Assembly: GCA_037389465.1 (NCBI GenBank)
Contig: JAZARR010000250.1
Location: 3,271,001 to 3,335,000, forward strand
Direction of reading: 5' to 3'
DNA length: 64,000 nt
Source of the DNA: Baylisascaris procyonis
Taxonomy: Eukaryota; Nematoda; Chromadorea; Rhabditida; Ascarididae
The first letter of the stretch is position 1; every line of letters begins with the position of its first letter. A model generated the notes under the pieces. It was given only the letters and a program-made list of their open reading frames with translations, was not told where the DNA came from and searched no databases. Below, piece by piece: positions 14,601-50,567 of the stretch. A program made the translations under genes and the position numbers.

Positions 14601-16300
14601 TGTCCAATGCAACCTTCTGTCGCATCGCTGCGAAAAAAAGCAAATAGATGCCCAGCTTTCGAAAATTTCGCTTCTAAGGTGCAACCTCTCATCTGAACGC
14701 CGAAGATGGTCAGCAGACATAATGCACAGTGCGACTGCCTCTCACCGCAATAAACGCAACAACTCATCAACGGATATTCATAAAAATTAAAGCATGCATG
14801 TGATCCGAAAATAATTGAAATAAAACAAGAAAAAGCAAATTTCAATTCAAAAAAAAAATTATGGAACCTGTGATCGCAAAAATCTTCTTCCGTTCTGAGG
14901 AAATTTTTCTCTAGCTCAAGTGCTGAAAATTTTCTCGTTTCTGATTGAATTGATTACTAAATTTTTGAATATATTGAATAGATTAAATAAACTGGATAGA
15001 TCACTAGTTGCATTGAGCTCTACGTATATAGAAGATCACGAATTTTTACGTTGATTCGGAGATATTTTACATAAAATTGCTTCGATTTTTCAAAATTTTA
15101 TCTTCGTTTGAATTATTTCCTCAGAATAAAGGATCGCTTCGTTGAACAGCCCCATCTATCGCGAGTAAGTGGAGAAAAATTGTGTACGTTAATCGATTTT
15201 CTTTAAATTTTTGATATATTGTAGTTAATAATATGAATAGCAATGTGATATGTCAACCTAACATAGAAATGATGAGCATCTATGTGAAATTTTGCTACTT
15301 TCTTAGAAAATGTGTGGAAATTTGAGCTCAAAAATATTTTTCTCGGTAAAAATTCGTGCACAAAACTTTTAGATTCATATGGCGTAACAAGAACTACAAT
15401 TTAGTCACAAAAAATATTCGCTTCTAAGGAAATTTTCGAGAAGTTATTCGCGGAAAATTGAAAAATTTCCACTTGAAATCATAACGATGAAATTGTTCTT
15501 TCGTTCGCTACTAAACTTTCAGCATATATTGAGCATTTAAAATACTTCACAACTGCTTTTGCATAGTTCTGATGCGTTAAATTTGCATTTTCCTCATTTC
15601 TTATTGAAATAAACACTCCAATTGAACATAAAATTTACTGTTTAAAACATAGAGTGGCAAATAATTTTTCTGTACATTCTATTTCTCTTTTTGTTCTATT
15701 GCGTATGCTATGTCTTTTGTTCATTTTCAATAAAACACCAGACACTTGTGTGCACTAACTTATTACGGCCGTTTACTATTTAATTTATTGTGCTATTTTC
15801 TTCGTTTTCTGATCCTAATTAATGCCGAGGTTTGCGACTGGAAATGCTTCGGTAACTATATTGAGTAAATCTGAGGGATAAGTTTTAATAAAAAGTGAAG
15901 AAACACGCCAGATGTTCTGATACGATATTCACATTTTTTTTTTTTTACAACTCGATTAGCCAATTTTACAAGTTGTTAAAAATTAATGAATATACAAAGC
16001 GATGCCATCAAATTGTATATGTGACGAACAATTAAAAAAACGTGATATAACATATTCAACTCGATCACTTGCATAACTATTATGTAGAATATTATCCATC
16101 GCTTTTACCATCGAATCGTTGTTTAATGATTATTCGTATGCCGTAAAATACATATAAACTTTTGGCATCTTCAAAGATTTATTATACTCGCTTAATTTGT
16201 TGGGTCAACTTGAGATATGATAAGAAATGTCTCTTTATGAAATGGATTTTACGCATCAGATATCACTCTCAAGATTCAGTGATTCTCGAGTTAGAGCAAC
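11640..16300. other. gene-poor stretch with scattered decayed coding
   Basis: Locally less A/T-rich than its surroundings, with several disconnected open frames on both strands between 11.9 and 14.85 kb. On the minus strand at about 14.76-14.60 kb, frames carry C-V-Y-C-G-E-R followed by further Cys and His residues, resembling the Cys-rich end of a BEL/Pao gag but needing frame changes. At 14,089-14,430 an acidic, unrecognised minus-strand frame follows. I read this as probable retroelement debris. 14.9-16.3 kb holds nothing recognisable. Confidence 0.3.
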
Positions 16301-16500
16301 CGCATATACAAACGTACACACGAGCGCACATACGTGCACACAAAACACACAGATACCACGCGCTCACACATAGACACCAATACGCATATATGCTCATGCG
16401 CACAAGTACCGACGTACACGTTCACACGCACACACACACACACAACGCGCACAGCCATAAGCACATAGATGCATATACGTACGCACACATATGCACCAAC
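16301..16500. repeat. imperfect CA/CG-ACA microsatellite region
   Basis: About 200 bases dominated by ACAC, CGCACA and CATA motifs, with a pure (CA) core near 16,428-16,443. The alternating purine/pyrimidine pattern keeps frames open on both strands (His/Thr-rich on plus, Cys/Val-rich on minus), but these are artefacts of the repeat. Confidence 0.85.
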
Positions 16501-17376
16501 TCTAAACCACAAAAATTCACTTTAATACGAAAAGGAGATGAAATTCACCAAATATGACTGGTGGAATTTTTATTTGGTATAATTAAATTCCCTATAGCCA
16601 ATGCTTTGGAATTTGAGAGGAGAATCGCTATCGTTTTGGTTGCATGATGGAATTGAACTTGAAATGGAAATTGATCTTTTCTTTATCGATAATCAAAAGA
16701 GACTATGATGTCAGATGAAATTTAAGCGTTGATATGCAACAATAATTTATAATATAGCTATGAATCTCGATTAATTCCTCACTATTTTTGCTTAATTGTA
16801 CCATGAATAGATATTAATCTCGAGTGATTTATTATTTTTGTTGATGTAATATGAAGAAGAAAACATAGATTCGAAAAAGAAAACATCGATTTTTTAGAAA
16901 TAAATGAATGGATTCACCTATTTCTTGAAAATATATTTCATACTTCAATGTGATTGTTCTCACTATAAAACTAGCGCTTGCGTTTTTCATTCGTTTGATT
17001 TACAATTAACGCAAAAGCAGTTAAAAAGTAATATTTAGTATCCAGAAATAAAAAATCGTTTCAAATAGCGTACACAATGCTCATTTTAAATCCAGTTTCA
17101 TCGTACAAGCTAAGCGTTAACAACTTTTCTTTTGTGCTGTGAATAGTTAACGTGGCTATGCGAAATATTTTAAGAGTTACATCCTCGAAATCTCATCTCA
17201 CCTCTTTATGTTCGAGTTCACTTTTGTATTTTCTTATTTTCTACCATTGATTGCTGCATTCAACGTCAACTTACTCTTCGTGGAAATGCTCGTCTTAACG
17301 CTTCCACTATGTTTCAACGCTTCCTTGCAATTTTTCAAGATTAGAGTCGACAATATGGAACTTGAGGATATTTCTA

Positions 17377-17967
17377 TTAGCCCTTCATCGCTCTCTTAAT
17401 CAGCTGCACATAGTTTCCGATCTCACTACTACGTTTGAACTTAGACGGAACTTGACATATATTGCGGTAATCAGCAGTTTCTTTGGGCGGCATATGGCTC
17501 CAGATTGACTTTATTTCTTTGTGAAGAGAACTCGGTTCGTTGAAAATGATCCCACCTGTGACAACGCATATTAATACGCTCGTCATTCCGAAGAAAACGC
17601 TGCAATATAAATCTTCTGCAAAAAAAAAAATGGAAAAAATTAGTAAAACCGCATCAAAGACCCTCCAAAAAATACCGCCACTCTGAAGTCGACGATAAAC
17701 TTTAAGTCATAGTCATCATACCGTCATATTATTACACTTAAACATATCTGATATGCTGCTAACGGTGTGTAAACCTCCGTTTGAGCTCCGCCTAGCGGAG
17801 TGATCTTATGGGGTTCCACAAATACAGCTTATAAGTTCCACATGTCTTACTATTTGCATCCATGAAGTTTTTTGCCCTTCTAACCGGTCGTGGAAATAGT
17901 GAACCACATTCGCCGGGTCTATGCAGCCTATTGGTATCATTCGCTTTGGTAGAACTTGTTCGCAATA
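17377..17967 (-). CDS. small single-pass membrane protein, 3' exons
   Basis: Two minus-strand exons join in phase. Exon 17967-17851 lies between acceptor TTTTCATAG and donor GTAAGA. Exon 17615-17377 follows a T-rich GCAG and ends in a stop. The joined peptide has a basic segment (RPVRRAKNF), then a hydrophobic stretch around VFFGMTSVLICVVTGGIIF that should span a membrane, then a basic C-terminus ending LIKRAMKG. The first exon starts in phase 1, so at least one upstream exon is missing. The frame at 17,792-18,055 that runs through this exon would be unspliced readthrough. I do not recognise the family; the short topology with basic flanks would suit a small organelle or ER membrane protein, but that is a guess. 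Confidence 0.5.
17787..17801. repeat. short perfect GC hairpin
   Basis: CTCCGC-CTA-GCGGAG, a 6-bp stem with a 3-base loop, in the intron downstream of the 17,851-17,967 exon. Similar in style to the hairpins near 43.2 kb. Confidence 0.6.
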
Positions 17968-20900
17968 CTATGAAAAGTTTATAAATATCAACATCCGACC
18001 ATAGATGCAATGTTTTTTGTTGAACAATGAGTACCTGTGTATAATTTAGGGACATGAGCGATAAGAACTACTCAAGTATAATGAAAGAAAAGAATTGCTG
18101 CATAGCGTATTTTTGCGTATTTGAATATAAATATAGATTAAATCCCCATAAGCATACCTGCATATAAAAAAGGGCACTATCAACTTGTTAAAGAATTTTT
18201 ATGCATACGTAGAATATGACCGGAGAATCGCGAAAAAACTAGGAAAAACTCGAATTGAACTGGTTTCGATGTGGAAGCACATCTTTCGAAAGAACAGGAA
18301 ATTTGGGGGCATAGTTAACGGATGATTGAAATGGAAACAAATTGAGCCCGTGCACTACGAGTAGAGGTTATCATATCAATGTGACGATGTCCTTTCGAAT
18401 GTTTAAAGAGAAGTTATATGCTTTACTTCAGGTGGTGTAAAGCTCGAGTATTTTAAGTCCGACTAGCCTTCCACCATCCTTTGGCCATTTTATACCGGGG
18501 CTTTTTCATATGCACATTTGCATGTTCACGCTAAAAAAAAAATCTTGTGCGAGGGGATTTAAGAGTTATGCGATCAGCAAAAACATAAATATATTCCTCC
18601 ATATTTTCAGGTGCCTTATGAAAGTGGTTGATATGGCGATCAGGAAGAAAAAGCACACATTGTGCAAAGTCTTTTGACACATTTCTCCAAATTTTCCATA
18701 TCTTTGTAGTCGAAAAAACTGCTAAAAAATTCTTAGGCTTAAGCAAATACTGAATAATATAAGATGCACTAAGAAGAGGAGAATTTACTCATTTATTTTA
18801 TTTCGTAAGCAAATCTATTGTGCATGAAAAAAAAAGAAGGATGAATACGTCTAAAAAAATGTAAACAAGTAAAAATGCAAGCAATCGGGTGACACAGATG
18901 TATTTATAATTCATATCAATTGGCCTATAGATGAGCGTAGATGAATGAATATGAATGGATAACTGCTTGATGCTTAGCTAAAGTATAGAGGATCGTATTT
19001 TCTCAATGCAACCTCAAGTGTCTTGAAATGATACTTCTAACAGGCATATTTTGACGAAATTTTTTGAACTTTTCAATGAAACCCGCGATAACTATATGAA
19101 AAGGAAAGTATTCTCTGAATGTTAGATCTCATCTGCAAAAAAAAAAGTTTTCTCCTTTATTGATCGTTGAAAAAGATAAATTAGTTTTAGAGCAATCTGA
19201 TCTAGTCGATAAATTCTTAGATAATATTAAAAAAAAAGTTGTGAAAATTAATGCTTTTAAATTGTAGCTCTTAATTTTATACGGAGGTGCTGCTTCGAGA
19301 GCTGTCTTTTAAATCACATGAGATGAAGGTATATGTTGAATAATGAAGCATTATCGAGATGCAACTCATTTCATTTCTAAAAATGCCTTTGCTTTGGAGT
19401 ATCTCTGTTGATTGCAAACAATAATTATGCACGAAAAAACTTTTATTTTCTTGTACCATTCTAATAAACATTTTATGTTGGTAAGAATGCTGCAAGAATA
19501 AACATTTCTGTTTGAGCATCTCTTTAAGCAGAGAATAGAGATGTCGGTAAGCGTCTACTACTAACAGCACCCATCCCATTCATTTGAAATCAATTTTTTG
19601 ACGACCAACGATGAGCCGTCTGAAACGAATATATTGAATCGAAGAGCACTCCGATTCAAAAAAAAAAAACTTCACATCCCTGATGATCAAAATTCATTAA
19701 GCCAACGATTGATGCCGATAAGTGCAATTGTCGCTTCCAATTTCGACGAGAAATTCAAGCGTTTGTTCACATTCAGTATACTGTATAAATTTAAGGAGTT
19801 TTATTAGTTAGCATTTAAAGGAACTCAAAGCTATTATTGCATTGCAATTTGCTCGAATAATCGCTTTTTATAAAAGATTGAATGAAACATCTGAATGGAT
19901 GATTGCGTATTGCAAGAAATGTGTTTGGGCTTTGCAAAAAAGACCTACTTCCAACCTATTCTAAATAAGGTCCCAATGGTTTTTCTTTAGATAAATCTCA
20001 AATTAAACTTATTTATTGTATAGGTTTGTTGCAAGAAGGTGATTAAGCTTTATTGCCTTCAAATTCTGATCGTTGTTTGTTTCTTATTCCTTATGTCCAT
20101 GCGAAATGACCTTTGAAAACGTTGTCAACAATAATTAGAATCGACTTTCAAGGTGGGTAATCGTGATTTTGATTTTAGAATTTTATAGAGAGCAACTTAT
20201 GCATGAGCCAAGCGTTTCCGAATATCAACAAAAAAAAAAAACAACCGAAAAACCGTTTCTAATAAGATTGTGCAATAAAATGGACAAAGAAAAGTGATAA
20301 CAGTTTTAGTACTTTCCTTAAAAAATATAGAAAATGAAAAGAAAGTGAAAAAAAAAACTCGAAAACTTTCTTGTAAAAAATAAGTGCTACGACTTAAAAA
20401 TGCAAGAACCTTCTTTTTATACAATTAGAGTTTGTCGCCAATTAAGAGTACTAAGGAAGTTGACGTAACATATACTTTTTCACGCAGTTAGCACAATCAA
20501 CCATCTGCACAAGCAAGCAGTAAAAATGAAGCACTTAGAATGATGTTCCCATTTAATTAAACCAAACGACTGTGCACATTTGCACATGTCCATTTCCTTG
20601 TGACCCGTTACAAAACGACAGCTGTAAGATGAACAGGTGTGATCTGCGACAGGTGCGAAAGAAAAATTTGCCTATTAGTGCAAGATTTGCGAATGAATGT
20701 AACGTATATGCAATTCTTGGCTTTTTAAAGTGCCTTTATCGAAGCTAGTGAATGAGAATGGAATTTGTTACAGGAGGTTATTCTGCGGTGTGCTCAATGT
20801 TTACCAAATTTGCTAACCTTAACCTCAGCTGCAAGTCTCGTTCCAATGTTGGCGCAGAAAGTCGGTCTATATCCTACACTGAGCACCTCTACCAACATTC

Positions 20901-21751
20901 AAGGAGAATCTGCGGAATAGAAGTTAAAAGAAATGGTAGCAGCAACTCAAATTTCGCTGACATTTCACTGTTGAGGTTTAGTAATCAAGTTTGACGAATT
21001 AAAGTAAATTGAATAATTTCGAATTATCGTTCCCTTCATCAAATGTAACGGAAACGTTTTGTGATGGAAAGCACTGAAAGTTTCAACGAATTCACATCGA
21101 TGAAAACATTTAAAAATCAATGATATCACTGCAATATTTTTGAATCGTCAGTCAAATCGCCTCTAATTTGAAGCAAAAGAAAATCTCGAATTATCAATGA
21201 AGTACATGGAAACAACTAACAAAAACCTTTCATATACCATCATCTACATTTAGTTCTTTGGTCGGTTTATGAGTGAATGCTTCTCAGCATCGCTCATCCA
21301 GACGAATCGAAGCGGAAATGAAATCTACAAGCTGTACAGCACAATATGGAAGTGCTATCAAATTATTGGGGATGATTCAATGGCAATAAAGAGTATGATG
21401 TCATCAACTAACTATAAAAATTATTAGTCAAAAATAGCAATCACCTTAAGATTCTCAGTCATTAAAAAATGTGTGCATAGTCAAATATATGAGATAACTG
21501 CGTCACTGATGATAGACAATGTGAGCATACATTTCGCTAACATCAATCAATGTTTAGTGCTACTTCTAATATGTGAATCTTTCAAAACTGCTCAACTTGC
21601 CTAAATATTTCACATTCGTTGTTCAAAACGCTTATGATAATGTAGACTTCAATCAATAAGAATTAAAAATTCATGTGTTTACAAATCACCTACAATTATT
21701 ATGCAGTGATTCATCAACACAAAATCGATGCTAGATACTTTGAAAGGAAGC
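17968..21751. other. no firmly supported gene
   Basis: Candidates only. The minus-strand frame 19,277-19,579 is 100 codons from ATG to stop with normal-looking composition but no known motif. On the minus strand near 18.74-18.55 kb a T-rich acceptor precedes a frame with hydrophobic stretches (HNVCFFFLIAISTTFI). Neither could be joined to other exons. The remainder is A/T-rich sequence with nothing recognisable. Confidence 0.3.
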
Positions 21752-22404
21752 TCACAAAGCTATAGCTTTGAACTCCGGAGAGGATTTTATCACGTCAGAG
21801 AGAAACTTAGGTGGTTTTTGAAGCTGTTTGGGGGTGGGTTCTTTTATGCTGATGTTACGTTTTACGTTTGATTTTCTTCGTTTTTGCCCCCAAGCAATTA
21901 GGAAGGGTATTTTTCTTTGTCGAATGGCTTCCATGATCATTTGATGCTAATGAAATTTTTGTCTTTTGTTTTCAATGTAATACAGAAGAATTTTATAAGT
22001 GTTAGCTATACCACAGCAACATATATCACGCTAAGCAAGAACTGAATAAATTTTAACGTTTTAGAAACTTTGAAATTCGAAAAAAAAACTATCAGCAAAG
22101 TTGCTACTGGAACTAAGCTATGATTTAGCACTTGAAATTGACAATGCGGCAATCGATGGGCAATCTTGACAATCAATTTCGCATATACTTTAATTTAGCC
22201 CAATCCCTCCACTAATATTTAAGCGAAACCGTCCAACACTAGTTTATCGTCATAGCGGCAAGCAAGAAAAATCTCACGATCCATTAAAAAATAATCCGTC
22301 ACAGCTTCGAAGTGATTAATGATCGAGGAATATACGAACACATATTTGATGTTAGACAACAATATTATAGAGATAATTAGAGATAATATCGGTGAATTGA
22401 CCAA
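21752..22404 (-). CDS. possible secreted small protein, two exons
   Basis: A minus-strand ATG at 22404-22402 follows a CAG after a T-rich stretch by about nine bases, as at a spliced-leader acceptor. It opens with a clear hydrophobic signal sequence (MVNSPILSLIISIILLSNI) followed by a polar segment containing FLMDREIFLACRYDD. A second stretch, 21947-21752, begins after a TTTCATTAG acceptor and reads a basic peptide (KEPTPKQLQKPPKFLSDVI) to a stop. Two donors near 22,220-22,230 are possible and give different frames in exon 2; the in-phase one joins CRYDDKL to HQMIMEAIR. The protein would be about 120 residues and is not recognised. Confidence 0.35.
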
Positions 22405-24150
22405 AGCTGAACCAAGAAATTTTATAAACTAAATAAACGAATGGAAGTCTAATGTTAAAAAAAAAAAAAAATTAAATGACGTCTCTGCACAATATCGAAC
22501 TGAACATGAAAATTGCATATGTGCAAACTATACGGAACTGCTATGAGTTAGTGGTTATTGTGATGTTCTGCATGTTGCTTGATTGCCAATATTTGGCATC
22601 ATTCATATTGAGATAAAAATCTAACCGCGATCTTCCCAACTTATACTGAAAACCTAGACATTCAGCTGCTACTATTAACACAATTGATTAGTGACGTCAT
22701 CATTATAACAACGTTCAGCATATCATATAGAACTAACTGTATTCACGAATTAATGTCTGCGTCAAGTGCGCTTCGAAAAAGCATTCTGTATGGATTTGCT
22801 GATCTTAATTAGTCAATAATATGCATGGGTAAAATCTGGAAATGGTTTGACTGCGATTAGGTTTTAGTTATGACCATATTGACTGATTAAGCCTGCTCCT
22901 GATCAATTAAACTCGGTCACCCCATAGGTAGAGTTTTCACTGCCCACCGCCGCGTCAGAACCTGGTCTTGTTTGCGGCTTAGACTGCATTCAACCTGAAT
23001 GTGCATAACATTTGAAAAAACTGAAGGCAATAAAAATCATTCAATGGGACAAATACACTGCAAATTGTTGAATCCATTCGTAAGCAAAAAATTGGCGAAG
23101 CATCCATACTCATTAGACTAACAGCACATGGCCATCATCATCCCACCGTAGATACTGCCCATTATTCAGATCGTAATTGTTTCCAACATTTGCAATAGCC
23201 ATTTGCGATTGAACTCATTCAATTATCAAACCACCTATTTGGTTCATCCTATTCTTTCTTTGCTGGTATGTTACGTTCAGATAACAAGCAACGATTTCAA
23301 CAAAAAAATTATCTGTATTAGTGACTTTCTGCCAAACACGCTCTCATCCACAATGTTCCCATCGAAGCTGCCAGAAAGGAGGACGGCGCAGGAACATGGA
23401 TTCCCAATTCAATGATCTTCCACCATCATGTTTTTGCAGCTTTTTATTTTCGGGAGGGGGCGAAGTTATGCAAGAACTATTAACAGATATGAAAGTAAAA
23501 TTCCAGAAAAAGAGTTACGGGAGAAGTAGAGGAGGAAGAATGAGGGGGAAGGGTGGAGTGGAGAGCAAGGAGATCGGCAAGATTGAAATTTCGCGGTGGA
23601 GGAAATACCTTGCCACATTGAGTGAACCTTCATATCACTTCAATTGGCCACAGCCAAATAGCAACGTATCATGACCCCTTCCTTCCCTAGCGGTTCACTG
23701 AAATGTGGAATCCCATGGAAAGAGATTGTTATTTAGTGTACAAATTAGAAAGGAAATTCTTCTGGTAAAAACAAAGGGTTTTAAGAACGCGACCATGAAA
23801 ACAGAATACACCAATAAACTTAGCTGCGGCGAAATTGTAGAAGTCGACGATTCGTGCGGACTGAAGAAGTATTAGAAGCCAGTCGACGCAGAGATGGTGG
23901 CAAGGGCGAAGTCACTCCTTTTTAGACCCAACTGCTGTCTTCATACTTGCCCACTTTTTTAACATACCAACCAACGCAGTGATGATCGCATAACTCTGAA
24001 GGACCGCAGTCCGTGGATACCCGCACACGCCATAGCACCATCGTCACCCGATGATTCCACTCAAACAATGAATGCTGGGTTTGTACGTCTCTCTTTATAT
24101 ACCACCCTTATTGCAGTGTTTGCCGCTTAGATCATTTCGACGGTTTTAAA
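22405..24150. other. no supported gene
   Basis: A/T-rich to 22.9 kb, then more mixed sequence. A plus-strand frame of 117 codons at 23,321-23,674 is basic and low in complexity, with no splice or family support. Nothing else is recognisable. Confidence 0.4.
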
Positions 24151-25870
24151 GAAAGTAGTGATAAGTAAATATAGACAGAGAATTCGATAAGTGAGTGACT
24201 AGACACAAGCAAAATGTGGTAATATGAGTGATAGGTCAGAGCATAGTAGTTCAACTACTAGTGATAGGGCAAACATAGTAGATCAAATCTCAGTGGTGAA
24301 TCAGACGATAGCAGATCAATCCCCGAGTAGGTCACTGACAAGACATGACTTCGGCACTGAACGGCGCCTCATTGCACTAGCAAGAAATGCGCGCTTTGCC
24401 ACTCAGATCATTTGCAGTGTGTATGAGAATGAATGTAGAGATAGGACAGAGTTGACTAGATGCAAAAATCGAGCTAATGTGTGATCAACAGAATGTCGTT
24501 GTTTGCCATGTTGCCGCGCTGTCAGTAACGATGAACTTGAATGACCGCTTGACAAATTTTACGGCTATCAGAATCAGCGTAGAGGAAACAACAAGAGAGG
24601 TCAATAAATGTTGCTAGTAAGATCGACAACAAGGTTTCTTTAGTGAATGGATCTTATCTAAAATCCTAAACGTTTGATTCGTCTGTTTTGAATAAAGTCG
24701 TCATGAAGGCTATCAGAAGGATTGAATTGGACAACAAATCAAAAAAAGTGTAATGCAGACTACAGATTGCTGGCGGAAGGGCAGTGAGAACCTGAAACTA
24801 TTCATGCATGTCCGCAACGTGATGCATTTTGAGCTCTTTCTATTGATTTCGGTAATTCAGCGCTATCAGTCGTCTGCGGCGCATTGGCGAAGTAGCTGGA
24901 ACGGCGAAGAGGTCAGAATCCTGACCCTTTTTTACTGAGTTTTCTTGGCAAATATAAACTCGTTTCGAGCAAAGAGACATTCTTAATGATGAGATTTTGT
25001 GTGGTCAGATTGGAACACATCGAAAGAGGTAAGGCTGTCGAAAGATAGAAAAATTCGAATCACATCGACAACCTCACTTGAAAACAATTAGAATATATTC
25101 AAATATTTGGGTATCAAATATCCTCTAGAAATGAAACGATGAAACGTTGCGTGCTTTATCAAGGAAATTGATGGGACTCTGTGTTGCAGCACATGAAAAA
25201 TAATCGATTTCATCCTAAGAAAGATGGATTATTTATTGCTGATAGTATGAACAACTTTTGAATAATTTACAGTTTCCTTTGAATTGTAGACTAAATAAAA
25301 GAATTTTTCTCTTCCTCTTAAAGAACAAACGTATGGGAATCAGATGTCCTCCCCCATGCAACTACGAATCAACAGTCCTAACACCAGATGTTCAGGTACT
25401 ATTCAGCTCCCGTAAGCGCGAGTAACGCGAGCACATTGCATAGAGAGATAGAGGCGGAAGCGGAGTTTTACAGGTGCTGTTAGGTCTGAGTAGTATTCGG
25501 TTGCAATATTGAACTCTATTGACTCCTGGGACGAATGTAAGCTTACTGCAGGCATAAAGTTCTCAGTACGCTTGTAGAGTTGCTGTGAAATCCGAATCTG
25601 TTGGTACTGAGGCATCACAGAATTAAATCCCGTTCAGATGCGTGGCGTCAGCGCAGAAATGTTCGAGGTTTTATTATTCGTATGAACAAGTAGCTCAATG
25701 TTGGTAGGTGGTATCATGAATTATCCTCGGGACTGAGACGGGTGGAAATAAAGAGAAGACTGATGAACAGGTTATGAAGTATGATAAAGAACGGCGGCGC
25801 GAAGCGTACTATTGCAGCGGAACTGGGCACATCCAAAAAAAGTACTTCTGGTGCTCCACTGAAAGCTTGG
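24150..25870 (+). pseudogene. decayed retroelement gag-like remnant
   Basis: Plus-strand fragments look like a broken retrotransposon gag. Near the right end (25,804-25,845) the codons read A-Y-Y-C-S-G-T-G-H-I-Q-K-K-Y. This matches a CCHC zinc knuckle (C-x2-C-x4-H-x4-C) in spacing, but the first and last cysteines are replaced by Ala and Tyr. A polar, Ser/Arg-rich frame at 24,224-24,484 could be part of the same polyprotein. Stops and frame changes separate the pieces, and no LTRs were identified. It is old and non-functional. Confidence 0.35.
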
Positions 25871-27494
25871 GGACTTCTATGACCTGCCACTTTACAGCTT
25901 TCTGTCTTTAAGTTTAAAAAAAAATTTTACAGTTTTCTGTTCTGAGGCTGTTTGCAGATTTATTACATCGAGCATAGTGGAACTTGCACAAGTATTTTAT
26001 TCATTCCCATTTGTTCTTTCTATGCAAATTTTCCCTGTTAGATTAATTCGAACGAACAAGTTAAGGGATGGGGCCTTGTAAAATTTTCATAAATGATATA
26101 AGTTTGAAAGCGATAGGTGAAGGGGTTCTTTAGTTGTTTGGTTTCAAGAGGGGAGGAAAGCGGACTGTCTAGTTCTAATAATACTAAAGTTCCGAAGTTG
26201 TATAAAGTGAAACAATAAAATTTGAAAAAAAAAAACATTAATAAAGGAATTTATAGGCGATAATATTACGACGATTAATGATTATATTTTTATGCACAAC
26301 AATTAATACGCCTCAAAAGAGTGATATTCTGTTGTCGCCAATATTTTCCGCAGTTGTGTTCCATTTCCTTGATGTGTGACGTCAGATCGAAAGTTGTGAG
26401 TTTGTGCACAACAATTTCAACAATATTTTTTTGCCTTCAAAATGTTGCTTCCATTTTTTTTTCTTGTTTCTGCAGTTCGTATTAGGTGATTACGGGTTGA
26501 GGTTGTAGGTGTTTACCTCTATTCCAGAATTATTATTTATTATTCAATGAAATTTGTGGAGTCATATTTGTGAAGATGGTTTCCGTGCGCTATTTGCATT
26601 ATGTATTTGAGTAAACGCCTCTCTTTTTCACTGCATTGTTTTTCTGAGCTAATGCCTATTGCATAATTAACATCTCTATTTCAATGGGTAGATATAGGAT
26701 GAATGTATAAAGGTTTTTTCACAGGTGAGAGAGTAGGTTATTTTGATGATCGGAGTCAATTTTCGGAGTCGTTTAAGTAATGCAGTGTCAATAATCAAAA
26801 ATGTTTTTTTTTTTTCACTATAGAAGTTGATGCTGAATAAGAAAGGATTGATAAATAGCTCATAGGGTACAATGGAAATTCTCATTTCTTTTATAATGGG
26901 GTTAAGCGTTTATTCTACTTTCTGCATTTTCAATTGCGAAATCGTTTTTTGCTCAATCTTATCATTCTACTTTTCACATTATGTTTTATTCCAATGTTTA
27001 TTCTCCTATTTTTCTTTAAATAGATTTTTTTTATAAATATAGTCATTGATGTTTTATTTTATGATGGGCGACTCTTTCATTAATTCTTTCGCACAGTAAA
27101 TTCGATTCCTCCTCTTGATCCCCCCCCCCCCCCCACCTCCTTCCGCCCTCCTATCCTTCTCTCACTGTCGCTGTGGTGAGACACATTTCAATGTTTACTA
27201 AGCATCGGACGATCAAACGGTTTACTTTGAACTGTATAGGAAGATGGATTTTTGTATTTGGTCTAACTCCAAAGTTATCTGTCATTGATTATGATTGTTG
27301 ATATGTTGAGAGAAGTGGTATGTTAAGAGAATTTTTTCATGATTTCAGATTCCACTTCTGGTTTGATTTCATATACAAATGATACATTTCAATGGAAGCA
27401 GTTAGAGGATAAGTGGGAATTGCATCTTCCTTGCGAAGGAAGTTTTTATCCGTAGCTTGCTGAAATTGTTACCTTGTAACGTTACGTTAATCAC
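25871..27494. other. upstream region of jhdm-1
   Basis: A/T-rich sequence with no recognised exon. It includes a 15-base C run at 27,120-27,134 followed by a pyrimidine-rich stretch, upstream of the first jhdm-1 coding exon. I searched it by eye for a PHD finger, as found upstream of JmjC in KDM7-type proteins, and found none. Confidence 0.4.
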
Positions 27495-27511
27495 TTTTTT
27501 GCAGGTACACA
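27495..27511 (+). promoter_or_regulatory. probable spliced-leader trans-splice acceptor of jhdm-1
   Basis: TTTTTTGCAG at 27,495-27,504 is followed by only seven bases (GTACACA) before the ATG at 27,512. A strong acceptor immediately before a start codon is the usual nematode layout for trans-splicing. A cis-spliced 5' UTR intron, or an upstream coding exon running in frame (TAC ACA ATG), are the alternatives. Confidence 0.55.
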
Positions 27512-50461
<22,950 letters not shown>

Positions 50462-50561
50462 TTTCTCGAGGATATTGCAGATCCTATGTAGCAATCATAT
50501 TGTACTTTTGATTTGTTTCTTATATATATATTATATTCGCAGGCAAACAGATGGATTTAAC

Positions 50562-50567
50562 AATAAA
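50562..50567 (+). terminator. poly(A) signal AATAAA of jhdm-1
   Basis: The first exact AATAAA after the jhdm-1 stop codon, about 100 bases downstream, in A/T-rich 3' sequence. Confidence 0.5.

Noticed and set aside
16162..16557. 131-codon His/Thr-rich ORF and its antisense Cys/Val-rich partner
   Set aside because: Open only because of the CA-rich repeat; no splice sites or family.
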